Below are positions 34,117 to 41,920 of a stretch of 64,000 nucleotides of DNA, piece by piece. Location: NCBI RefSeq assembly GCF_001418655.1, contig NZ_LIQZ01000405.1:1-64000 (forward strand). Reading direction: 5' to 3'. Numbering within the stretch: position 1 is the stretch's first letter; each line of letters starts with the position of its first letter. Source of the stretch: Streptomyces phaeochromogenes (GTDB taxonomy: Bacteria; Actinomycetota; Actinomycetes; Streptomycetales; Streptomycetaceae). The notes below the pieces were generated by a model that saw nothing but the letters and a program-made list of their open reading frames with translations, was not told where the DNA came from and ran no database searches. A program made the position numbers and the translations under genes.

Positions 34117-37011
34117 ATGACATCCGCGTACCCGCAGAACCATCAGAACCCACAAATCCCACAAGACCATCAGCACCCGCAGCACGAGCAGCCCCAACAG
34201 CCCGCCACCGAGGGCGACTACGTGCTCGGCGCGCTCGGCGGCATGGGCACCCCGGTCGACGGCTCCGGCCTCACCCGTCTGGACCTCGAAGGGCCGCACG
34301 TGCTGTGGCTGGTCGTGTCCGGCGCCATGGACCTGTTCGCGGTCGATGCCGCCCAGCAGGGCCACTGGCACCACCTCGGCCGCCTCGAAGCGGGCTCACT
34401 GCTGCTCGGCCCGGTCGCGGGACCCCAGCACACCCTGGTCGGCAGGCCGCTGCGCGAGTGCGTACTGCGCCGGATCGCGCTGCGCGAGCTGTACCAGCCG
34501 CCGCAGACCGAGACCTGGACGTACGACGCGTACGGCAACCCGCAGTACGTCCCCCCGGCCACCAGCCCGCTGGAGTACGCCCTCTCGCTCGGCGTCGGCC
34601 GGGGTCTCGCCATCCTCTTCGAGGCGCCTCTCGCGACCGAGCGGGACGCGGCGCTCACGGACGACGACGTGCTGTGGATGCAGGTGCCGCCTGGCAGTGT
34701 GCAGTACGGCTCCATGTACGGCGCCGAGGCCGCGGCGGACCTGCTGGTGGACCCCGCGATGTGGCAGGCGATGGTCGACCAGCAGTACCGGCTGCTGGCC
34801 ACCCTGGACCGCTGGATCGAGCAGCTGGAGCGCACGCACGAGACCCGTACGGCCGCGGGGATCAAGGCGGGCGAGGCGGTCCGCGCGCAGGCCGACCGGA
34901 CGCTCATCGCCTCCATGTCCAAGCGTTCGGGGTCGGGTCCTGGCGCGGCGGACGCCGATGCCACGTACGCCGCGTGCAGGCTCGTCGCGCAGGCTGCCGG
35001 GATCACACTCGCCGACCCGGCGCAGGGCGGCGCGGAGAGCGACCGGCTCGACCCCGTCGAACGGATCGCGCTCGCCTCCCGGGTCCGGGTGCGTGCCGTA
35101 CGCCTCGACGGGCGCTGGTGGCGCGACAACATCGGGCCGCTCGTCGGGCACCGGGTCGCGTCCGGCGCCCCGGCCGCGCTGCTGTGGCGGCGCGGCGGTT
35201 ATGTGGCGGTGCATCCGTCGAGCGGTCGTGAGACGCCGGTCGAGAAGGCCAACGCGGCGGAGTTCGAGCAGCGGGCCGTCATGTTCTACCGGCCGCTGCC
35301 CGAGCGCCGGCTGAGCCCGTTGCGGCTGCTGCGGTTCAGTCTCCGGGGCACCGGCGGGGACATGCGCAACCTCGCGATCAGTGGTCTGGTGACGGTGGCC
35401 CTCGGTGCGCTGGTGCCGATCGCGACCGGCAAGGTGCTCGGCGAGTTCGTGCCGAAGGCCCAGGAGAGCCTCATCGTCCAGTTCTGTCTGGCCATCATGA
35501 TCGCCAGCGTGGTGTCGGCGGCCTTCATGCTGATGCAGAACCTCACCATGCTGCGGCTGGAGGGCCGGATCGAGGCCACGCTCCAACCGGCCGTGTGGGA
35601 CAGGCTGTTGCGGCTGCCGACGAAGTTCTTCACGTCCCGCTCCACCGGTGAACTGGCCAGTGCGGCCATGGGAATCAGCGCGATCCGCCGGCTGATGGCG
35701 GGCGTCGGCCCGGTGGTGGTCCAGTCGGTGACGGTCGGCGCGATGAACCTCGCGCTGCTCTTCTGGTTCAGCGTGCCGATGGCGCTCGCCGCGATCGGGA
35801 TGCTCGTCGTCATCGCGGCCGTGTTCCTCGGACTCGGGCTGTGGCAGGTGCGCTGGCAGCGCCGGCTGGTCGTACTGAGCAACAAGCTCAACAACCAGGC
35901 GTTCCAGACCCTGCGCGGCCTGCCCAAGCTGCGGGTCGCGGCGGCGGAGAACTACGCGTACGCGGCCTGGGCCGGCGAGTTCGCGCGCAGCCGTGAGCTC
36001 CAGCAGCGCGTGGGCCGGATCAAGAACCTCACGACCGTGCTGGGCGCGGTGTACCTGCCGCTCTGCTCGCTCATCATGTTCATGTTGCTGGCGGGCCCCG
36101 CGCGCGGTTCGCTGTCGGCCGCCGCCTTCCTGACGTTCAACACCTCGATGACCATGCTGCTGACCTCGGTCACCCAGGTGACGGGTGCCTTCGTGTCGAT
36201 GGTCTCCGCGCTGCCGATGTTCGAGGAGATCAGGCCGGTCCTCGACGCGACGCCCGAGGTGCGGGTGGCGAGTACGCGCCCCGCCGAGCTGTCCGGAGCC
36301 ATGGAGGCGAAGAAGCTCTCCTTCCGGTACACCGAGGACGGTCCGCTCGTCCTGGACGACGTGTCCTTCGCGATCCGGCCGGGCGAGTTCGTGGCGGTCG
36401 TCGGCCCCAGCGGCTGCGGCAAGTCGACCCTGCTGCGGCTGCTCATCGGCTTCGACAAGCCGGTCTCGGGCAGCGTCCTGTACGACGGCCAGGACCTGGC
36501 GGCCCTCGACCAGTCCGCCGTACGCCGTCAGTGCGGTGTGGTGCTCCAGCACGCGCAGCCCTTCACCGGGTCGATCCTGGACGTCATCTGCGGCACCGAG
36601 CCCTACACGCCCGAGGAGGCGATGGCAGCCGCCGAGATGGCCGGCCTCGCCGAGGACATCAAGCGCATGCCGATGGGCCTGCACACCATCGTCTCCGGCA
36701 GCGGCGCCGTGTCCGGCGGCCAGCGGCAGCGCCTGATGATCGCCCAGGCGCTGATCCGGCGTCCGCGCATCCTGTTCTTCGACGAGGCGACGAGTGCCCT
36801 CGACAACGAGACCCAGCGCACGGTCATCGAGAGCACCCGCGCCCTCAACGCCACGCGTGTGGTGATCGCGCACCGCCTGTCCACCGTCATGGACGCCGAC
36901 CGCGTCATCGTGATGGAGGACGGCCGGGTCGCCCAACAGGGCCCGCCCGCCCAGCTGTTGGCGGAAACGGGCGGGCGGCTGCACGAGCTGGTGCGGCGGC
37001 AGATGCAGTAG
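34117..37011 (+). CDS. NHLM-type ABC transporter, second ATP-binding/permease subunit
   Basis: A 964-residue protein without a peptidase domain. It starts with a Gln/His/Pro-rich segment (1-32), then a ~370-residue region of the type found only in NHLM systems (residues 35-100 resemble a cyclic-nucleotide-binding-like beta fold). The membrane domain covers about 420-690 and the ATPase has Walker A GPSGCGKST (763-771), signature VSGGQRQR and Walker B ILFFDEATSALD. It probably forms a heterodimer with the C39-containing partner. The role of the long N-terminal region is not known. Confidence 0.9.
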   Translation: MTSAYPQNHQNPQIPQDHQHPQHEQPQQPATEGDYVLGALGGMGTPVDGSGLTRLDLEGPHVLWLVVSGAMDLFAVDAAQQGHWHHLGRLEAGSLLLGPVAGPQHTLVGRPLRECVLRRIALRELYQPPQTETWTYDAYGNPQYVPPATSPLEYALSLGVGRGLAILFEAPLATERDAALTDDDVLWMQVPPGSVQYGSMYGAEAAADLLVDPAMWQAMVDQQYRLLATLDRWIEQLERTHETRTAAGIKAGEAVRAQADRTLIASMSKRSGSGPGAADADATYAACRLVAQAAGITLADPAQGGAESDRLDPVERIALASRVRVRAVRLDGRWWRDNIGPLVGHRVASGAPAALLWRRGGYVAVHPSSGRETPVEKANAAEFEQRAVMFYRPLPERRLSPLRLLRFSLRGTGGDMRNLAISGLVTVALGALVPIATGKVLGEFVPKAQESLIVQFCLAIMIASVVSAAFMLMQNLTMLRLEGRIEATLQPAVWDRLLRLPTKFFTSRSTGELASAAMGISAIRRLMAGVGPVVVQSVTVGAMNLALLFWFSVPMALAAIGMLVVIAAVFLGLGLWQVRWQRRLVVLSNKLNNQAFQTLRGLPKLRVAAAENYAYAAWAGEFARSRELQQRVGRIKNLTTVLGAVYLPLCSLIMFMLLAGPARGSLSAAAFLTFNTSMTMLLTSVTQVTGAFVSMVSALPMFEEIRPVLDATPEVRVASTRPAELSGAMEAKKLSFRYTEDGPLVLDDVSFAIRPGEFVAVVGPSGCGKSTLLRLLIGFDKPVSGSVLYDGQDLAALDQSAVRRQCGVVLQHAQPFTGSILDVICGTEPYTPEEAMAAAEMAGLAEDIKRMPMGLHTIVSGSGAVSGGQRQRLMIAQALIRRPRILFFDEATSALDNETQRTVIESTRALNATRVVIAHRLSTVMDADRVIVMEDGRVAQQGPPAQLLAETGGRLHELVRRQMQ

Positions 37012-37032
37012 CCGGACGCGGCAGGGGGCGGC

Positions 37033-37084
37033 TCAGGCATCCTGCCCCGGGATCGGGCGGCGTCAGGCGTCCTGTCCCGGGATC
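37033..37084. repeat. Two-copy 30-bp tandem duplication at the 3' end of the SRPBCC gene
   Basis: TCAGGCATCCTGCCCCGGGA(TC) at 37033 and TCAGGCGTCCTGTCCCGGGA(TC) at 37063 match 20/22 with a 30-base period. On the minus strand both copies encode IPGQDA followed by TGA in the same frame. Confidence 0.8.
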
Positions 37085-37593
37085 TCGGCTCCGGAGGGGA
37101 CGCCGGCCTCGACGTACGCCCGGTACACGTCCTGCCAGGGCGCACCGGCACCCTCGTGCGGGCCGCCGGTGGAGGCTCCGCGGGTGTGCTCGTCGAGGGA
37201 GGAGAGGCACACCTCCCAGCCTGCGCCGTTGCGGGCGGCCGTGTTCTCGGCCTCCAGGACGTTGGTGAGGGTGAAGCGGGTGCGCTTCTCGTCGAGCTCC
37301 TCCAGATCGAAGTGCAGTTCGTCGCCGCCCCAGCTGAAGGAGAGGTGCCGGGGTGCGTCGACCGCGAGGACGCGTCCGGTGGAGTCGTCCATGTTCGGGT
37401 CGTCGCCGAACCTGATCGTGCCGCCTTCACGCAGCTCGATCTCGACGCTGGAGGGGAACCAGTGGGCCAGTTCCTCCGGCTCGGTGACGAACTCCCAGAC
37501 GCGGTCGACGGGATGGTCGTAGGTGCGGGTGAAGCGGACGGCGGGGCGGCCGTCGGCAAGGGTGAGGTAGGTACCGGTGGGTTCCGTGGACAT
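37063..37593 (-). CDS. SRPBCC/AHSA1-family protein
   Basis: A 176-residue START/SRPBCC-fold protein of the AHSA1 type. The usual landmarks are present: the opening strand FTRTYDHPVDRVWEFVTEPEELAHWF and the central LSFSWGGDELHFDLEEL. It lies six bases after the ArsR gene stop, forming a standard ArsR-AHSA1 operon. This pairing is common in actinobacteria and usually implies a ligand-binding protein under control of its partner. The last six codons and stop are duplicated immediately downstream. The ligand is unknown. Confidence 0.88.
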   Translation of the reverse strand: MSTEPTGTYLTLADGRPAVRFTRTYDHPVDRVWEFVTEPEELAHWFPSSVEIELREGGTIRFGDDPNMDDSTGRVLAVDAPRHLSFSWGGDELHFDLEELDEKRTRFTLTNVLEAENTAARNGAGWEVCLSSLDEHTRGASTGGPHEGAGAPWQDVYRAYVEAGVPSGAEIPGQDA

Positions 37594-37599
37594 GGTGGC

Positions 37600-37998
37600 T
37601 CAGTCCTTCGGGGAGGTGGTTGAAGTGTCTGCGTCCTCTTCGTCCGACGACTCCCCCGGTGCCGCCGCTGTCTCCGCCGCCGTATCCGTCACCGTCTCGT
37701 CCAGGCGTCGGCCCAGCGCGTCCAGGCTCGTGCTCCAGAGCTTGCGGTACGGGGCCAGCCACGCGTCGAGCTCCGCGATCGGCGCCGGGTCGAGCGCGTA
37801 GACGCGGCGCTGCGCGTCCTGTCGTACGCGTACCAGGCCGGCGTCCCGCAGCACCCTCAGATGCTTGGAGGTGCTCGGCTGGCTCAGACCGCACGCCTCG
37901 ACGATCTCACCGACGGGCCTCGGCCGCTCCAGAAGGAGCGCGACGATGGCCCGCCGGTGCGGGTCGGCGAGTGCGGCCCAGAGGGAGTCGTCGGACAT
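37600..37998 (-). CDS. ArsR-family transcriptional regulator
   Basis: A 132-residue winged-helix repressor. The HTH region is PVGEIVEACGLSQPSTSKHL, followed by the wing VRVRQDAQRRVYAL. No metal-binding Cys motif (ELCVCDL type) is seen, so it is not a classical metal sensor. The C-terminal 35 residues are acidic and probably disordered. It is co-transcribed with the SRPBCC gene and likely autoregulated. Confidence 0.9.
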   Translation of the reverse strand: MSDDSLWAALADPHRRAIVALLLERPRPVGEIVEACGLSQPSTSKHLRVLRDAGLVRVRQDAQRRVYALDPAPIAELDAWLAPYRKLWSTSLDALGRRLDETVTDTAAETAAAPGESSDEEDADTSTTSPKD

Positions 37999-38073
37999 GG
38001 CTCCAATATGCCTCTGCGGTTATATGCCAGTCAAGGAATGAGCGGCGGGGACATCTGGCATGCGGCCACGACC

Positions 38074-38907
38074 TCACTCGAGCCAGCGCTGGGGCACCTC
38101 ACCGCCCCGTGTGCACATCTGGGTCGCCAGGACCCGTACGGCCGCCGCGAAGCCCGCGGGACGCGGCAGGAACTCCATGTGGATGCCGGGGAACTCCACC
38201 CAGGGCACGCCGATCCTGCGGGCGATCTCGATCGAGGGCCGCGCGTAGTACGTACCGCGGTCCGCCGAGCCGGCCCCGAGGACGATCGGGAAGGGGGCCG
38301 CGGAGAGGGCGGCCCCGTCCGGCAGGAAGGCGGCGAAGCCCGGCCACTCCCGGCCGAAGAGATGGTCTCCGTTGCCGAGGAACCTCTTCCAGAGGTCCTC
38401 CGGCCACAGATACGTACCCTCGCCGCGCACGGTCTGCGCGAAGAGGCGGCCCGCGGCCGGGGCGCCGCCCCGCGCGTACGCCTCGGCCACCTCGTCGAAG
38501 AAGTCGCGTGCGGCGTCGCCGTCGGACAGGACGTTCACGGCGGGCGGCTCGTGGGCGATCAGCCCGGCGACCACTTCCGGGTGGCGGGCGGCCAGCGTCA
38601 GGCCGATGATCGCGCCGCCGCTGTTGCCGAACACCAGGGCCCGGCCGCCCGCCAGGCCGTCGATGAGCGCGCGGGCGTCGGCGGCCTGGCGGGGCAGCTC
38701 CATGGGCGCGTCGCTCCCGCCCGTACTGCGGGAGTTGCCCCGCCGGTCGTACGTGATCACGGTGAAGGCGTCCGCCAGCTCGTCGGCGATGCCCGTGAAG
38801 TACCCGGCGTCACCCCCTGCGCCGCTGATCAGCAGCAGTGCGGGACCGTCGCCGCGCACCTCGTAGTACAGCTCGGCCCCGTCGGTCTCGAACATGCCCC
38901 TGCGCAT
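38074..38907 (-). CDS. Alpha/beta hydrolase
   Basis: A 277-residue alpha/beta-fold hydrolase. The nucleophile elbow is FGNSGG with Ser96; the oxyanion region is LISGAGGDA (26-34); ITYDRRGNSRS is the conserved post-strand segment; the catalytic His is likely H223-H243 region in PGIHMEF. It is divergent from the MFS gene at 39032 and shares a gap that contains two CGAAAC/GTTTCG dyads, so the two are probably co-regulated. Substrate unknown. ATG 38907 is used; ATG 38895 is also possible. Confidence 0.85.
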   Translation of the reverse strand: MRRGMFETDGAELYYEVRGDGPALLLISGAGGDAGYFTGIADELADAFTVITYDRRGNSRSTGGSDAPMELPRQAADARALIDGLAGGRALVFGNSGGAIIGLTLAARHPEVVAGLIAHEPPAVNVLSDGDAARDFFDEVAEAYARGGAPAAGRLFAQTVRGEGTYLWPEDLWKRFLGNGDHLFGREWPGFAAFLPDGAALSAAPFPIVLGAGSADRGTYYARPSIEIARRIGVPWVEFPGIHMEFLPRPAGFAAAVRVLATQMCTRGGEVPQRWLE

Positions 38908-38926
38908 GTGACCCCTCTCTCAGTAG

Positions 38927-38985
38927 CGAAACTTTGCCGTTTCGATAAAAGTGGTCTAGCCTCAAGGCGTACGAAACGGTTTCGT
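38927..38985. promoter_or_regulatory. Two dyad operators between divergent hydrolase and MFS genes
   Basis: CGAAAC-N6-GTTTCG (38927-38944) and ACGAAAC-G-GTTTCGT (38971-38985). The shared half-site suggests one dimeric repressor, probably TetR-type. The regulator gene is not in this gap. Confidence 0.6.
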
Positions 38986-39031
38986 TTACGTAGCCGTGAG
39001 GCCGAGCGACCTTCCCTGGAGTGATGCTCCG

Positions 39032-40540
39032 ATGTCCCAGACTGAGACTCTTTCCGAAGGTGCCCGTAAGGGCACTCCCGACAAGGCCGACGCGCCGTCG
39101 TCGTCGAAGCGGTGGTGGATCCTCTCGATCATCGCGATCGCCCAGCTGATGGTGGTGCTGGACGCGACCATCGTGAACATCGCCCTGCCGTCGGCGCAGG
39201 CGGACCTCGGCTTCACCGACGGCAACCGTCAGTGGATCGTCACCGCGTACGCGCTGGCGTTCGCCTCACTGCTTCTGCTGGGCGGCCGACTGGCCGACCT
39301 CTTCGGGCGAAAGCCCGTCTTCCTCATCGGTGTCGCGGGATTCGCCGGGGCCTCGGTGCTCGGCGGTGCGGCGAACAGCTTCGGAATGCTGGTCACCGCG
39401 CGCGCACTCCAGGGTGTCTTCGCCGCACTCCTCGCACCCGCCGCGCTCTCGCTCCTGAACACGACCTTCACCGACGCCAAGGAGCGTGCCAAGGCGTTCA
39501 GCGTGTACGGCGCCATCGCCGGCGCGGGCGGTGCGCTCGGACTGCTGCTCGGTGGTGTGCTGACGGACGCGCTGGACTGGCGCTGGACCCTGTACGTCAA
39601 CATCATCTTCGCCGTGATCGCCCTGGTCGGCGGCTGGATGCTGCTGAGCAACCACCGTGACGCCGCGAGCTCCAAGCTGGACCTGCCGGGCGCACTGCTG
39701 GTCTCCTCCGGTCTCTTCGCCCTCGTCTACGGCTTCTCCAACGCCGAGACGCACGACTGGAGTTCACCCCAGACCTGGGGCTTCCTGATCGCCGGCGGGC
39801 TGCTCCTGACGGTGTTCGCCTGGTGGCAGACCCGTGCCGCGCACCCGCTGCTGCCGATGCGCGTCCTGCTCGACCGAAGCCGCGGAGCCTCGTTCCTCGC
39901 CGTGCTCGTGACCGGTGCGGGCATGTTCGGAGTCTTCCTCTTCCTCACCTACTACCTGCAGCTGAACCTCGGCTTCAGCCCGACCAAGACCGGTGTGGCC
40001 TTCCTGCCGATGATGGCGGCCCTGATGGTCATGGCCCAGGTCTCCACCACGAAGCTCGTGCCGCGCATCGGGCCGAAGGTCGTCATCCCGGCAGGCTTCG
40101 CGATCGCCGCGGTCGGCATGGCCTGGCTGACCGGCATCGGAGTCGACTCCAGCTACTCGACCGACGTGCTGCCGCAGCTGCTCCTGATCGGCGCGGGACT
40201 CGGCATCGTGATGCCGCCCGCGATGGCCCTGGCCACGAGCGGGATCGCGCCGGAGGACGCCGGTGTCGCCTCGGCGACGGTCAACGCGATGCAGCAGGTG
40301 GGCGGTTCCATCGGTACGGCTCTGCTGAACACGCTCGCCGCGAGCGCCGCCACCAGCTACCTGTCCGGCAAGGACGCCACGAACAAGCTGGTCCAGGCCC
40401 AGTCGACGATCGAGAGCTACACCACCGCCTTCTGGTGGTCCGCGGGCTTCTTCGCCGTGGGCGCGGTGATCGCCTTCCTCCTCTACCGCCGTGGGGTTCC
40501 CGAGCAGGACGCGGAAGCCGCGCCGGTCGTCCACATGTGA
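39032..40540 (+). CDS. DHA2 (EmrB/QacA)-family MFS drug exporter
   Basis: A 502-residue proton-driven exporter with 14 predicted helices. Helix 1 carries the motif D1 signature LDATIVNIALPSAQADL, and motif A is GRLADLFGRKP. Motif C-like GAGGALGLLLGG lies in helix 5, typical of drug/H+ antiporters. ATG 39032 has GGAG about 13 bases upstream; a GTG-like upstream extension has no better site. It is monocistronic, with a strong terminator 14 bases after the stop. The promoter region carries two dyad operators. The substrate cannot be predicted. Confidence 0.92.
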   Translation: MSQTETLSEGARKGTPDKADAPSSSKRWWILSIIAIAQLMVVLDATIVNIALPSAQADLGFTDGNRQWIVTAYALAFASLLLLGGRLADLFGRKPVFLIGVAGFAGASVLGGAANSFGMLVTARALQGVFAALLAPAALSLLNTTFTDAKERAKAFSVYGAIAGAGGALGLLLGGVLTDALDWRWTLYVNIIFAVIALVGGWMLLSNHRDAASSKLDLPGALLVSSGLFALVYGFSNAETHDWSSPQTWGFLIAGGLLLTVFAWWQTRAAHPLLPMRVLLDRSRGASFLAVLVTGAGMFGVFLFLTYYLQLNLGFSPTKTGVAFLPMMAALMVMAQVSTTKLVPRIGPKVVIPAGFAIAAVGMAWLTGIGVDSSYSTDVLPQLLLIGAGLGIVMPPAMALATSGIAPEDAGVASATVNAMQQVGGSIGTALLNTLAASAATSYLSGKDATNKLVQAQSTIESYTTAFWWSAGFFAVGAVIAFLLYRRGVPEQDAEAAPVVHM

Positions 40541-40553
40541 CCCTCCCGAAGCT

Positions 40554-40589
40554 GAGGGGCCGCCGTCTGCAGGGAGACGGCGGCCCCTC
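40554..40589. terminator. Strong hairpin terminator after DHA2 exporter
   Basis: Perfect 15-bp arms GAGGGGCCGCCGTCT and AGACGGCGGCCCCTC, loop GCAGGG, followed by TTTC. Serves the plus-strand MFS gene and the convergent minus-strand MFS gene. Confidence 0.85.
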
Positions 40590-40624
40590 TTTCATGTCTG
40601 CCTACGGTCACCCGCTCAGGCCGT

Positions 40625-41920
40625 TCACGTCGGCGGCTCGGCACCTCGACGCCTGGGCAGCAGGGCGATCGCCGCCACGGGGAACACGGCGAGGACGAAC
40701 CACGGCACGGCCGGGGGCAGGCCGGTGTCCAGGAGGGAGCCGGTGGCCGCGCTGCCGACCAGCACGATCAGGCCGGAGACCGAGGACAGCGCGCCCGTGT
40801 AGAGGCCGAGCCTGCCGTCGTCGGCGAGATCGGGCACCCAGGCCCGGGCGGCGGGCGCGACGAGCATCTGGCCGAGGGTGAGCAGGACGACGTAACCGGC
40901 CGCGGGCAGGAGCCCCACGGTTCCCGTCCACGCGGCGGGCCTCGCCACGCCGACCACCGCGAAACCGGCCGCGATGAGCAGCAGCCCCGCCGCCATGGAC
41001 CGGCGCAGGTCGAGCCGGTCCCCCGCCCAGCGGGTGAGGGGCAGCTGGGCCGTCACCACCAGCAGCGAGGAGAGCGCGAACAGCCAGGCCAGCGGCGCCT
41101 GCGAGCCCGCCGCACGCTCCACCTCGACGGGCAGGAGCTGGTACAGCTGGTTGTACGCCAGCAGATAGGCGCCGTACGCGCAGCACAGCGCGAGGAAGCC
41201 GCGGTTGCGCACCAGCCGCCGGACACCACCACGGCTCCGCACGCGGGCCCGGCCGGGGATGTGCTGCGGCAGCAGCCACGCGTGCCCGGCCAGGACGAGT
41301 GCGAAGACTCCGGCGCCGGCGAGACAGACGGCGCGGAAGTCCACGGCCAGAAGCAGAGCGCCGATGAACGGGCCGAGGAACGCGCCGGCCTGGCCCGCCA
41401 CGGTGAACAGGGCGAGTACGTGGGTGCGCGGGCCCTCCCCCGCCTCCTCCCGGCTCACCGCCTGCCGGGCCACCTCCGACTCGACGGCCGGCGAGAACAG
41501 CGCGGCGGCGAAGCCGATCAGGAGAACGGCTCCGACGACCGCCCAGCTCGCCTCCGCGAATCCGAGCCAGCCGAATCCGGCGATCCGCAGCACACAGCCG
41601 GCGAGCACCACCGGCCGTACGCCGTACCGGTCCGCCAGCGCCCCGCCCACCACGAACAGCCCCTGCTGGCTGAAGGTCCGCAGCCCCAGCACCAGCCCGA
41701 CCATCCAGCCCGCCATGCCGATCGCCGTACCGAGGTGCTCCGCGAGGAACGGCAGCACCGCGTAGAAACCGATGTTGAACGCAAGCTGGGTGAGGATCAG
41801 GAGCCGGAGCAGCGGCGGGAGCGCGGCGAAGGTCCGCAGCGAGGAAAGGATCCTGCGGCGGGGGCGGTCGGTCTCCGTGCGGCCGTCGGGGGAGGCTCGC
41901 GGAGGCGATTGCTCAGGCAT
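40625..41920 (-). CDS. MFS transporter at the end of a peptide/metal-type ABC operon
   Basis: A 431-residue 12-helix MFS protein. Motif A is GGALADRYGVRP. It overlaps the preceding permease gene by eight bases, so it belongs to the same operon as the lipoprotein (43812) and fused permease (41913). An ABC importer of the Dpp/Nik type next to an MFS exporter is the layout of opine-metallophore (Cnt-like) systems, where the MFS exports the metallophore. No synthase gene is in the window, so this link is inference. Confidence 0.85.
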   Translation of the reverse strand: MPEQSPPRASPDGRTETDRPRRRILSSLRTFAALPPLLRLLILTQLAFNIGFYAVLPFLAEHLGTAIGMAGWMVGLVLGLRTFSQQGLFVVGGALADRYGVRPVVLAGCVLRIAGFGWLGFAEASWAVVGAVLLIGFAAALFSPAVESEVARQAVSREEAGEGPRTHVLALFTVAGQAGAFLGPFIGALLLAVDFRAVCLAGAGVFALVLAGHAWLLPQHIPGRARVRSRGGVRRLVRNRGFLALCCAYGAYLLAYNQLYQLLPVEVERAAGSQAPLAWLFALSSLLVVTAQLPLTRWAGDRLDLRRSMAAGLLLIAAGFAVVGVARPAAWTGTVGLLPAAGYVVLLTLGQMLVAPAARAWVPDLADDGRLGLYTGALSSVSGLIVLVGSAATGSLLDTGLPPAVPWFVLAVFPVAAIALLPRRRGAEPPT

